From the NCBI GenBank assembly GCA_003508835.1, contig PUFA01000202.1, forward strand, positions 1,674,001 through 1,738,000: a stretch of 64,000 nt of DNA, read 5' to 3'. This document shows, piece after piece, positions 32,749 to 43,245 of the stretch. The DNA comes from Eonycteris spelaea (lineage: Eukaryota; Chordata; Mammalia; Chiroptera; Pteropodidae). The translations under genes and the position numbers were made by a program. A model generated the notes under the pieces. That model did not search any database, was not told where the DNA came from, and was given only the letters and a program-made list of their open reading frames with translations. Position 1 is the stretch's first letter. Each line of letters opens with the position of its first letter.

Positions 32749-33229
32749 CTAGCAAAATTGACACAAATTCACAAAGTCCACCCGTTGCAGACTTGGCTGG
32801 TCCATATATTCCTTCCTACCCTGACTGTCCTTTTAAAGCTATTCTCAACTTTATCATAAAGACAATAGCAAAATCATGCTTTCCTCAATGAAACATGACA
32901 ACCCTTTTCCCCAAAGAGCATAAAGTCCCTTATTTGTCTCTGAATAATGTTCATTCCTCTTCTGAGTCACATTTATTCTTCCTTTGATATCCTGTAACTT
33001 AAATTCTGTGTTAAAAGTCAACTACTGTTGACACATCTCATGTTAGCCGGTAGGGAAATGGAAGAGGAAAGGAGAAAAATATTGGTTAATATACATGCAA
33101 AAAAAAAAAAAACAAACCCATATCAAAATAAAATATACTAGCAACGATTACAGCTCTCACTTCTGCAACTGTCACTAGGATTTATAACTATTTTCCTCAC
33201 TACCTATTCCATATTTCCTTTGCCCTCAG
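32749..33229. other. intergenic sequence, no gene recognised
   Basis: AT-rich sequence with an A12-13 run near 33,100. Nothing was classified. Confidence 0.35.
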
Positions 33230-34170
33230 CAAGCACCATGGCTCAGTGCTGGTTTCTTGCCCAGTGCAGTGATCCAAAACCTTCATACCCAAGGGTGTGG
33301 ACTATTTTCGGTTTTGCCTGCATTGGGGTGGTTGTAGTTTCCAGTTTACTTTTAATCACAGAGTGGTGAGTACCAAGGGGTTGCACGAGGGCTCTCTCAT
33401 CCCTTACACACCCCTCCTTACCTCCATTATGTAGTGGCATCCAGTTTCCCCACAGTGGTCAGGATCAATCACCCCAGTCAGTATAAAGCAACCTTCTTAC
33501 CTATTGGTTCCCTTGTCATGAGGAGCCCAATGTGGCCCGCTGGCAGTCTGTGTCCACTTAACAAAGTCATTATTGTAACTGCTGGTGGAAGCATTTTTGT
33601 CTTTCAAACTAAGACTTCTAGATCAACAGAGCCCAAAGTTTACGAGGTGGGATGGAAAGCAAAGTGTTTACTAGCTGTAATAGTGAGAGGAGCCACTCCC
33701 ATTTCGACAACCTAATTCTTGAACCTGGGGGAAACAGCACCATATTTTGGTTGCTGATTTCCAGCATATTTCATCCTGTGGGATATCCGACCAACCCTCA
33801 AGGTATTGTCATCCAGCTGGCACTGAAATGTAATCTTCAAAAGGGCATTCCACTATTCATCAGGCTAGCTACTTCAGGGTAAGACCAGTGAGCGTGAGCC
33901 CAGGGCAACTGTCAAATGAGTTCTTGGTCAAAGGAATGTTTATGGATTTCCAAGATACGAAATAAAGCATTCCAGAAGTCCACCCACGTGGTAGCTTTTA
34001 CAGAATCATTATAGGTAGATAAGGCAAAGCCATAATAAGGGTGCGTGTCCATTCCAGTGAGAACAAAATGTTGCCTCCCATAGTGCAGCAGTCCTATGGG
34101 ATCAACCTGCCATCATGTGGCTGGCTGGTACCCTCCCCACCCCTCAGTGGGGAGCTCTCTCATATACAAG
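33230..34170 (-). mobile_element. ERV-L type endogenous retrovirus, pol-region remnant
   Basis: Read on the minus strand, the segment follows the later part of the pol region and the sequence beyond it in the old ERV-L family of mammalian endogenous retroviruses, with many substitutions and indels. There is no open frame of the length a functional pol would need; the longest pieces are about 65-93 codons. No LTR is directly attached, although a possible ERV-L type LTR fragment lies at about 35,734. It is an ancient, defective relic. The family call is from phrase-level recognition and is moderately certain. Confidence 0.55.
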
Positions 34171-34349
34171 GGGCTGAGTTGTTTTCTGCTGTTGGTTGTT
34201 TGGACACTCAGTGGTTGTAGACAGATTCGCCATGGTGAGTGGAACCCACGTTGCTGAAACCATGCATAATCTGCATTGCTGCTGTCAGGCCATTTTGTTC
34301 ATCAGCTCATTGGGTAGTCTTGGAGTTTCCATTTGGTTCTCTATCAGAA

Positions 34350-34410
34350 CACTCTGTGGGGCACGTTTGGCTGTTAACTGAAAGGTTGGTGGCTCGAGCC
34401 TACTTAGGGC
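34350..34410 (+). pseudogene. broken tRNA-Asn (GTT) copy
   Basis: 'ggctgttaactgaaaggttg' and 'gtggctcgagcctacttagg' are close to the anticodon and T arms of tRNA-Asn. The anticodon GTT is kept, but about 13 bases of the D arm and A box are missing and both acceptor strands have changes. Without an A box it should not be transcribed by Pol III. It lies in repeat-rich DNA, apart from the intact Asn genes, and lacks their flanks, so it may be an independent retro-insertion. Confidence 0.8.
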
Positions 34411-34489
34411 TAATCTAAATTTTAATGATATAGGCACATAAAGTATTTGACCACTTAGTAAATGTTCATTAAACATTAGCTACTGTAAT

Positions 34490-34805
34490 TCTTTTCAGTG
34501 GCAGCTCTTCACCATTTCATTATTTATCTTGTCCTTTTAAACAACTGAATATCCTTTTATGGTATGGACCAGTCATTATGTATTTAAACATTCCTCAACT
34601 GATGGACATCGGTGGTTCTAATATTTATTGTTATAAATAATTCTTCAAGGACATTTTTATACATATATCCTCATTAGTTGTGCAAGGATTTCTTAAAACA
34701 GATTCCTGGAAGTGGACTTGTCTGATCAAATATTTGTGCATTTCTAATTTGCTAATTCCTGACTAATTGCCCTCCAAAGAAGTTTCATCTAATCACATTC
34801 CCACA
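34490..34805 (-). mobile_element. L1M-type LINE fragment, minus sense
   Basis: Antisense L1-like order of phrases. 'caactgatggacatcggtgg' is at 34,598, 'gattcctggaagtggacttg' near 34,701 and 'gccctccaaagaagtttcat' near 34,770. It is truncated and heavily diverged. Confidence 0.6.
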
Positions 34806-35733
34806 TTTTAAGAGAACGCTCTTTTCTTGGCATCCCTGCCTGCCATTTAATTAATGGCAGTACGAACTCATCATCACTTTGCTTGGAGAACATTATTGCT
34901 GGTGGTCTCACACATTGCTCTGAATCTTGTAAGTGAGGGGCTGGTGCTATGACAGTCTGCTTTGTTCTCTGGACCCCTGGGGATTCTGAGAAAGTGGTTC
35001 ACAAGTTTGGAGCCACGGGACTGTAGAGGTGCTATTCCCAAGTTCCTGTGATAGAGAGCTCAGGCTCAAAAAGACACAGAACATACCCTGCAGAGTGGAA
35101 CCTTCGTGGTGGGTCCTGAGCCTAATAAAAAATGGAAAGGGGAGACAAATTTTCATCAGATTGAGATGTTAGATAATGGATCTTTTATTTTCTTGTGGCA
35201 GTTCTTCACAAGACTCTCACCCTATCTTGTTCTGGGACGATCACAAGGTGCTCTGTCTTGTGGTATAAGATTAGGAACAGCTTCGGTTCAAGCCTTTGCC
35301 TGTGTGGCCTGTGTGAATATGCACAAGGCCACTTGGGGCCACAGCAGGGCCCTATGAAATTCGAAAGTCAAGTTGGTAAAATACTTGAAAAACTACAATA
35401 TGCAAAAACTTATTTAGTACTTATTTTTGTCAAGCTTATATTTGCACATAGGTTAGAGAGTCAAACATTCTTATAAAGTTTGTAATGAAAAGCAAGTCCC
35501 TGATTCCTCCCCAACTTCCTGCTTCTTAAAGGTAACTACTTTAAATTCTTTTTATCAGCGATTAGCTATTTATTTCCATCCCTGTTAACACGGATTGTTT
35601 TCTTGATTTTCTAGTTTTACGCACTTCATCTCTCTTTTACTTACTCCCCTACCACCACCTACACCCCGCTCCCACACCACCACCACCACACCCACACACA
35701 CCGAATTCCCACTTGTCTATTTTCCTAATTGTG
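34806..35733. other. intergenic sequence, no gene recognised
   Basis: Contains short frames without family resemblance and a C/A-rich low-complexity stretch at about 35,650-35,700. Confidence 0.35.
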
Positions 35734-35900
35734 ATGGTTAATGTTATGTGACAACTTGACTAGGCCATGGTACCCAAATATTTGGTCAAACATCAGTCTA
35801 GATGTTCCTGTGAAGGTAAACTTCAGGTGAAATTACCATGTTACACGGGTCAGGGATCACCTAGCCTCAAAGAACTGAGTTGCTCGAATCCCGGGCCTGG
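35734..35900 (+). mobile_element. probable ERV-L type LTR fragment
   Basis: 'tgatggttaatgttatgtga', 'caacttgactaggccatggt' and 'aaatatttggtcaaacatca' match the start of an old ERV-L-associated LTR family (MLT2-like). Only the first 100-170 bases are recognisable. Confidence 0.5.
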
Positions 35901-36071
35901 ATTACTCTTTTCCGCTGAACTTGGGGAAAATAGAGGCAATTTACAGAAATCATTTACAGAAATTTAAACAACAGCGGCCATAACGGCTATTTAGAAACTG
36001 CTGATTCTGTTGGAAGCTGACGGAGGGAATTCAGCAAAAGCAGAGAGGAAGTAAAGGAAAAAGGAGTACTG

Positions 36072-36144
36072 CGCCCAACGTGGGGCTCGAACCCACGACC
36101 CTGAGATTAAGAGTCTCATGCTCTACCGACTGAGCTAGCCGGGC
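36072..36144 (-). tRNA. tRNA-Lys (CTT)
   Basis: A complete 73-nt tRNA-Lys gene that decodes AAG. The anticodon CTT is the complement of 36,109-36,111. The acceptor stem GCCCGGC/GTTGGGC, the A box (TAGCTCAGTCGG) and the B box (GGTTCGAGCCC) are intact. A T5 terminator lies about 9 bases downstream on the transcribed strand. It is the first of four minus-strand tRNAs whose order (Lys, His, Gly-TCC, Glu-CTC) matches the cluster next to HJV in human as I remember it. Confidence 0.97.
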
Positions 36145-36993
36145 GCTGTTGCTGATTAAGCGCTCCCACATCAATATACTTTCTTTTTAGGGACCCGGTG
36201 TATAGTCTATTCATACATTGGTCAGTGCGAAGGAAATCTCGAAATCCAAGGTTTTGTGCACGCGACAGCAGCCTTTTGCTACTAAGGAACCCGAAACTTC
36301 CAGAGAGTAATGGAGACTGCGCAGGGCCAGGTGGGCTTGCGGAGGACGCAGGAAGGAATCCGTGGTCCGGGCCAGCTCACTTTGAGAATCGGGCATTTGG
36401 GACCGGGACTCCCGGGGAGGAAGCGAAAGAGCGCGCGGGAACAGGGATCCGCGACGCAGGCAGCCGCGGGAGTCGGAGGGGCGCGGCTCGTGCTCCGGGA
36501 CGCTGGGGCTGCGGCCCCTGCTTCCTTCTTCTCGACCGGAAACCTTTTCTCTCCTAATCTTGATGACCTGGAAGTGGGGTGGGGGTGAGGCTGACGCGTC
36601 ACTGGGAAAATAGAGCCAACGAAAATCGCTATTCATCGGGGGGCACGAGTTTAGTTCGAAATACCAAAATTTGAAGACCATATTCATTAGGTGCAAAGGT
36701 CCCGCCAAGATTTAAGGCATTGAGCTCCGGAGTCCCCGGCGAAGGGTTGTCCGCTCCGCTCAGGTGAGGCCCCAGGACCTCCCTCTGCAGCCTGAGTCGC
36801 CGCTCCGAGGCTCCGCAGCCCACCCTGAAACGTCTCCCCTGGGTCTGCGAGCCAAGTGCGAGCTGAGTGGGGACAATTATTCACCCGAATCGTTGGCTGC
36901 ACTCCTCTGAGACGCTGCCTAGCAGAATTATACACCGTTTTCACCTTAAAAAGGTTGAAAAGAAGGACCGCCAAAGCCATGAGGATGGTCACA
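36145..36993. other. CpG-rich interval between tRNA-Lys and tRNA-His
   Basis: 36,280-36,600 is a CpG island with chance frames on both strands. Nothing is recognised as a protein or RNA. Confidence 0.45.
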
Positions 36994-37065
36994 TGCCGTG
37001 ACTCGGATTCGAACCGAGGTTGCTGCGGCCACAACGCAGAGTACTAACCACTATACGATCACGGC
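36994..37065 (-). tRNA. tRNA-His (GTG)
   Basis: A complete 72-nt tRNA-His gene, with the anticodon GTG as the complement of 37,030-37,032. As in all eukaryotes, the G at position -1 is not encoded and would be added after transcription. The acceptor stem GCCGTGA/TCACGGC and both promoter boxes are intact. The nearest T4 on the transcribed strand is about 38 bases downstream (complement of the A4 near 36,957-36,960), so the primary transcript should have a long 3' trailer. Confidence 0.97.
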
Positions 37066-37874
37066 GCGCCACTTGGAAGGCGGCGGACTGGACCTCCCAT
37101 TTACTGCCTCTTGAGACAGGAACCTACTTCATGTTGCTGTTCTACTCAGTTTGGATAATCCATTTGGGTCAAAACCCGAATAAACGTTTCCACTCTGCAG
37201 TTTCCAAGCCCGGACACCTGGATCTGGTTCTGAGCCTCTGAACCTCGCGGCGCCAGCGCCCGCATCACCCCCTCCACCGGGCTGTGGCGCGCGCAGGTCC
37301 TGAGCCAAGTCTGCGTACGACTGCAGAGGCCTGGGGATTGCGTCCCCAAATGCCCCTCCTCCTGTCCCCTCTCCTTCTCCTGCAAAGAATCAAGCCGCCC
37401 CGCCCACGGCTGCGAGAAGCAGTCCATTTTCTCATTTACATCTCTCGCTTAGGCCCTAGAATCTAGGTTTCTGTCCCCGGAATGGTGGAACGGGAAGAGA
37501 AGTGGAGCTGGTGAGCTGCGGGCGAGGGTGAAGGTCCCCTTTATTTTTTCTTGCTTCTCGAACTACGGCAAGTAAATTTACCGGCTCTCTCTCGGGAAAG
37601 GGGCGCCTGGGCGACTTCCTTATTCAGACTCCGTAAATCAGAGCCGCCTCCAAGAATTCAGAAAAACAAATCTGACCAGCCTGTATTTCAGAAACTTCCC
37701 TAAAGACCCCCAAAAGACAATTATCACAAACTGATGCGAAGCCAGCGGCCGAACCCAGCAGATGGGCTTGGCTCTGAGAAGCAGCTACAAGAAACCTGGA
37801 GGGTCTCTCTCAGGAGAGACCTCCCCTGAGACGCAAAGGGTGGCCAAACACCTTTTTTTCTTCTCCTTCTTCTT

Positions 37875-37907
<33 letters not shown>

Positions 37908-37944
37908 TCTACTCAGTTTAGAGGAAAAGCTGAAAAAGAAGGGA
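37066..37944. other. intergenic, with long poly-T tract
   Basis: Contains short frames with no homologue and a pyrimidine tract ending in about 30 T at 37,876-37,906. On the tRNA-transcribed strand this is an A run. No gene is recognised. Confidence 0.4.
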
Positions 37945-38016
37945 TGCGTTGGCCGGGAATCGAACCCGGGTCAACTGCTTGGAAGGCAGCTATGCTCACC
38001 ACTATACCACCAACGC
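37945..38016 (-). tRNA. tRNA-Gly (TCC)
   Basis: A complete 72-nt tRNA-Gly gene that decodes GGA. The anticodon TCC is the complement of 37,981-37,983. The acceptor stem GCGTTGG/CCAACGC, D arm (GTATAGTGG) and T arm (GGTTCGATTCC) are intact. A T5 terminator is the complement of the A5 at about 37,934-37,938. It is a different isoacceptor from the Gly-CCC at 17,879. Confidence 0.97.
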
Positions 38017-38925
38017 ACACACTTCACAGTCTCATTTTTTTTTCTTATGAGGACTAACTCGTTGTGGTCCCCATACATTTTTTTCCCTATTTTGAAATTC
38101 ATGTCAATAGAAATTACCAATACAAAGCCAAAATATAAAAAGGAAAAGAAACCCTCTAGGATTTTCCCTATAATCATATTAAAAATTCTGCGGTAATTTT
38201 TTTACCGTTTCACAGCTTTAAAGAAACTCAATTCTAATTTATCTAGCGTCGTTTGAAGGGGCCTCTGAAATCCAGGGGATGACTTAAGGCTCTATTGCAG
38301 AAGTTATCTTTTGTGCGCACGTGGTTATGCATTTGAGAATGTTTCCTTAGAGCAAATGCATAAAGGTGAAGTTGCAGTTGAAAATATTTGCATAGTTTTA
38401 AGTTTGGATACATATTGAGAAATTGCTGTGTGGAGAGAGATCACCAATCGTTACTATTCAATGAGTTTTACCAAATTACATCAGTTAATTGGGTATCTTC
38501 ACTCACTCTTAATCTTTACAAAAGTGCAGGATAAAAATATAGTGTTATTTTAATTTACATACATTCTATTATTCTTGACATTGATCACTTTCATAAACTT
38601 GTTATTCGTATTAGTTTTGAGACGTACTAAGTCATATGCTTTGTCTATGTTTCTATTAGACATTTATATTATATTTATATTACTGATTTTACCAGTTTGT
38701 CATTTGTCTTTTCATATTATTTAGAGGACTTTTAAATGGGCAGTAGTTTTTATGCGGTCTAATCTTTCAGCTTTATCCTTTATGATTTGTGTTTGCTTTT
38801 ACCTTGGAAAAGTCTTCTCCAGTCCGATATTAAGATAATGTTTTTATCCATTAATTTTTTCCCTTAGCTTTTAATTGTCTTAGTTGCATTTAATTCTCTA
38901 ATCCATTAATATGTAGTATGAGTTA
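38017..38925. other. AT-rich intergenic sequence
   Basis: Low-GC sequence, probably including minus-sense old L1 material around 38,520-38,920, but I could not place it firmly. Confidence 0.35.
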
Positions 38926-39500
38926 GGAATTCCACTTCTATGAATTTATCCAAAGGTAATATCTAAGGTATACACAAAGATGTATCTATGCAGATATTCA
39001 TCAGATTGTTATTTGTAAAACCAAAATTTTAGGGGTCAAAAACTAAAAATCCAGAAATACAATATGTTAAATCAATTTTGATGAAACCCCCCCAGGAATT
39101 TTTTTCAAATGACTTTTACATTATACATTGCTGGTAGGAGCATGAATTGGTACATCTAAAGAGGGCATATTGACAAACGCACGTACCTTTTGAAGCAGCA
39201 TTTCAATTTCTCGCATTTATTCCACAAAATGATACATGTGCAAGGTTGTTTGTGGCACATTGTTTGTAATAGCAAAGGTTTATAAATATCCTAAGTGTCC
39301 ATCAATAGGAAGCTGGTTCCATTAACTAAGGAATACTATGTGCCATAACAGAATAAGGCAGCTCTTTATGTCTAACCCGGAACTACTTCCAAAATACATT
39401 GTTACGTGAAAAAGGAAAACTGCAGAAAAGCGTGTCTAGATTGCTATCATTTGTGCAAGGGGGAAAATATGTTTAAATATATATGTATGTACTGAGTTTA
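38926..39500 (+). mobile_element. L1 LINE fragment, plus sense
   Basis: Diverged L1 3' end. The 'attgctggtaggagcatgaa' block is at 39,128, 'aagtgtccatcaataggaag' near 39,293 and 'aaggaatactatgtgccata' near 39,328. The frame is broken. Confidence 0.65.
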
Positions 39501-39941
39501 TATTAAATATTTACATTATAATCACAAAACTTAACACTGCTGGTCTTATTAGACGAAAACTGCATGGCAGAGGTCAAAATTAGGTTTATCTGTTATGCCC
39601 TTTTGCACATTTGCATCCTAAATCATGTAAATGAATTACCTTTCAAAATTAAATAATGAAACTGAAAGAAAATATCATGTTGCTGAAGAATATGTGTTGG
39701 AAATACATTAACTTTAAAAATCGCTGGTAATAAAATAGCATATGTAGCATGATCCATTTTTATAACATCAAAAATTGGATGTTATCTTGTGTGATAGAAT
39801 TGGGAGCGATGTCTTGTGTCTTTTTCTGCATTTCCTGTATTTCAGCTTTGGGAGGATGAGGGAAATGACTAGAAAAAAAAAAAAAATGTAACCATTAGAA
39901 GATTCTGTTCTACAGAGTAAGCTAAGAATAAAAAAGCATCA

Positions 39942-40013
39942 TTCCCTGACCGGGAATCGAACCCGGGCCGCGGCGGTGAGAGCGCCGAATCCTAACCACT
40001 AGACCACCAGGGA
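39942..40013 (-). tRNA. tRNA-Glu (CTC)
   Basis: Third complete 72-nt tRNA-Glu-CTC gene, with a mature sequence identical to those at 332 and 6,091. The anticodon is the complement of 39,978-39,980. A T6 terminator lies about 6 bases downstream on the transcribed strand. It is the HJV-proximal end of the tRNA cluster, 9.2 kb upstream of the HJV start codon. Confidence 0.97.
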
Positions 40014-40499
40014 CGCTGAAGACTCTCTGATAGAGAGTATATGGTGCGAACTACGTGTCTCCATCTGCCTCTTGCGTCGTTTTAACTAGCTAGGTTCGAG
40101 GCTTTTTTTCAATCCTGGGTTTTCCCCACGTCGAAACTACTTCCTTGTATTTCCTTTCCGGTGTAGAAAACTCGTGAGAGACCTGCCAAGCCTGGCTCCC
40201 AGAACTGAAGGAGGATGTATGATTTCATTTGTAGGAAAAGTGCAGAATGGGCAAATCTGTTAAGACATAAAGCAGCTTGGTCACGGCCAGAGATTTGCGA
40301 GTGACTGCTTAATGGGCACAGGGTTGCCTTTTGCGATGATGAAAGTGTTCTGGAACTCGATAGTGGTGATGGTTGCACATTTTGAAAGCACTAAATACCA
40401 TCGAATTGTACACTTTAAAACGGTTAAAATTGGGAAGTTTATGTTATTTGCATTTTACCACAATAAAAAAATGAGTGAAGGAGAGAGCCTAGAAAGATT
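40014..40499. other. intergenic sequence, no gene recognised
   Basis: Part of 40,310-40,470 resembles the L1 3'-UTR end ('gataGTGGTGATGGTTGCAC', 'cgaattgtacactttaaaac', ending in an A-rich stretch at 40,461). A small L1 tail is therefore likely. Confidence 0.45.
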
Positions 40500-41590
40500 T
40501 TTTTTCAGATACAGACAAAATTATTCTCCAAGTTATAAGGAAAGGCCAAGGAACTAGAATAGCTAAAACATATTTTGAAAAGGCAGAATTAAGTGGGAGG
40601 AATCAGCTCACTCATTTTACCCAAGACTTATTAAAAGGCTGCAGCAGTCCAGATGACGTAGTAGCAGCAGAAGGATAAATACACAGATCGATGAAACAGA
40701 ACAGAGGACTTGGCAGTAGACCCACACAAATATGCCCGGCTGGGTTTTTGGTTTTTATTTGGTTTGGTTTGGTTTGGTTTTACGCAAATGCAAAAGCAAT
40801 TCAATGGAGGAAAAACAGCTCTTTCAATACATATGACTGAAGAAACTTGGCATCTATAAGCAAATAAACAAACAAACAAATCTTCAACCTAAGTCTCAGG
40901 CCTTATACAAAAACTCACTCGAAGTGGATCACCAACTTAAATGTGAAGCGAAACTTTTACAAAAAAAAAAAAAAACAAAAACATAGGGGAAACTCTTCAT
41001 TATCTAGGACTAGACAAAGATTTGACACCAAAAGCATTATCTGTAAAAGGAAAAACTGATAAAATAGACATTCTCAAAATTAAATACATTTGCTCTGTAA
41101 AATATTTGTTATGAGGATGAAAAGACAAGTTTGTGACAGGGAGAAAATAGGTGTATACCACACACCTAAGAAAGGAATATTATCCAGAATATATAAAGAA
41201 CTCTCAAACTCAACAATAAAAAAAAAAAATGATCCGAGGAAATGGTCAAAAGACATGAAGGGACATTTCACCAAAGTGGATATATTTATAGCAAATAAGC
41301 ACGTGAAAAGACGTTCATTAGCCAGTCCACATTAAAACCACAATTAGACACACTATACCTATCAAAATGGCTAGAATAAAAAATAATGACAACATCAAAT
41401 GCTGGTGAGAATGATACAGAGAAACCAGATCATACGTTGCTCGTGGGACATAAAATGGTACAGCCACTCTGGAAAACACGGCGGCGTGACAGAATTTGAG
41501 TTCTACCCAAATAATTTAAGAGAGAGTTTTCCCCTCTACAAGACCTCAAGATAGAAACCAACAGAAACCAAATACACAAAGCAAAGTAAA
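40500..41590 (+). mobile_element. L1 LINE fragment, plus sense
   Basis: About 1 kb following late L1 ORF2. 'taaaaggctgcagcagtcca' is at 40,632, the 'gaaacagaacagaggac' region near 40,690 and 'ccagaatatataaagaactc' near 41,184. 'catgaagggacatttcacca' follows near 41,255 and 'ccacaattagacacactata' near 41,338. A (TTTGG)n tract at about 40,758-40,780 interrupts it. The frames are broken. Confidence 0.8.
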
Positions 41591-41825
41591 TGTATGAAGG
41601 CGTATTCTGTTGCCTTCTGCACCTGGGTATTTTTCAGTACTTGACGGTCACAACGGAGCTGCTTCAAAGGCAGTGCCAAGTACTCCTGGAGCTGGGAGAG
41701 CAGAATCTGTTTGCCTGTGGTTCTTCTACTGCTCTGCGCTAAGAATTGACTGACTTGACTTACTCAAGGTTGGTTTAGCAAGTGTCTACTTGCTCTTGCT
41801 GCTGGCCACAATAAAAAAAAAATGT
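41591..41825. other. intergenic sequence before a tRNA-like fragment
   Basis: No gene is seen. It ends in an A-rich run (41,809-41,822) that directly precedes the tRNA-Glu-like fragment. Confidence 0.35.
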
Positions 41826-41868
41826 TCCCCGGTGACCTATTGGCTAGGATTCAGCACTTTCACAGTAA
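41826..41868 (+). pseudogene. tRNA-Glu-like 5' fragment
   Basis: 'ttggctaggattcagcactt' and its neighbours match the 5' half of tRNA-Glu-TTC (acceptor strand, D arm, anticodon loop with TTC) with about five changes. The similarity ends just after the anticodon stem begins to close. The T arm and B box are absent, so it cannot work as a tRNA gene. It is either a retro-inserted 5' tRNA piece or the start of an unrecognised tRNA-derived element. Confidence 0.65.
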
Positions 41869-43054
41869 AGAGAAGTCACTTCGTGTCTTTTCTAGCCCTT
41901 TTGTAAGAGGCACGTGGATCCCCAAGAAATGGTGGTTAAAATGTCAAGCATATACTCAAGGGGGTATTTTTCTGAGGACAGGCTCATATCTCTCAATAGA
42001 TTCTCAAAAGGAGTTTGTGATCAAAAAAAAAAAAAAAAAGCCCATCTTTTACTGCATCATTAGTCTTTCATTTTAGAAATATTTTATTTTTGGAACTCTC
42101 ATCTTAATACAGGAAAATGCAAGCTCTGCTTTCTTCACCTTTCTAGAATTGATAAAAACCATAAAATGTGGTACAAAGAATATATCTTTATGTAACAGCT
42201 CCAAATGAGTAAAACAGCAAAATTCCAAGCTATGAAAAATGAATGGCTTTCTATTTAATTTAAACTAATGCTTCCATAAATATTTGATCTGCTTTATTTG
42301 AGCTTTAGTTTTCCAAAAGAGATCTGAAGTGACTTGCAAAAAAATAAACACCTTACATGTAACCAAAAACAAATATATAATAAATAACTAATATAAAAGA
42401 AAATCCAAAAGCTACAGAAAAGACAAAATATATGGCAAAAACCCAAGCTAATATAAATACTGTAACTGAGCACTGTTTTCCTCTGAACTTCTAAACAGTT
42501 ACAACAAAAAGCCAAAGAAAATAGGTTATGTAATTTTCATTGCTTCTTACAAGGAAACATATCAAGCTGCCAAAAAGGGCAAGATTTTCTTATATGGTAA
42601 ATTTATCGAGTAGGCCCATATACCTATAACAACAGAACACCACTAGGTTTATCCAAAATGAATTTTGAAAAAGTATCTTGTTTCCTTGGGTGTTGTTTTC
42701 TTTTTTTTTTTTTTTTTTCATTTGATGCGAAATAAAAGAGACTATGAAATCATTGTCTTCTATTTTTTCAGCATAGTGCTAGAAGTTAAAGGTTTGGTAA
42801 TACAGTTGACATGAGTCAAAAAACATTAGAATGTTGTTGAACTTCTTAGGTATATCAAAGCTGGCGCCAGCTTGTCTCTATTCTCATCACTTAGTGATGG
42901 GCCCATTCTCTTCACCAGCATTCTAATTTGAAGATCTAGGGGACCATTCTTTCTGTTCTACCGTCTCTCACATCCCTGTCTAAATCTGTATCTTTTCTGT
43001 TTTCCTTTTCATCACCTAAACTCAGCCACCCAGGAATCTATTATGCAAAGAGTA
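41869..43054. other. AT-rich intergenic sequence
   Basis: A/T-rich DNA with A17 at about 42,024 and a T18 tract near 42,701-42,718. No gene or clear repeat was assigned. Confidence 0.35.
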
Positions 43055-43245
43055 TTAGGTTCTGAGGCAGATAAATCTGGACTTGAATTAGGCAACTTTG
43101 GGCAAGATGGTCTTTCTGAGCTTCAGCTTCCTTATCTATAAAATGGGAATAAAGTCTTCCTTTCAGGGTTGTGAAAAGGATTCGAAATAGAATCACGCTG
43201 ATCCCTAGGCATAGCAGCTGACATCAGCAGATGTTCAAGAATGCC
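43055..43245 (+). mobile_element. MIR SINE
   Basis: MIR-like order: 'ctggacttgaattaggcaac', then 'tttgggcaa', then 'agcttccttatctataaaat', followed by 'gggaataaagtcttcc' and 'agggttgtgaaaaggattcg'. It is diverged but continuous. Confidence 0.75.

Noticed and set aside
33230..34170. Possible unknown host gene on the minus strand
   Set aside because: Phrase order fits ERV-L pol-region sequence and no long frame survives. I did not reconstruct it.
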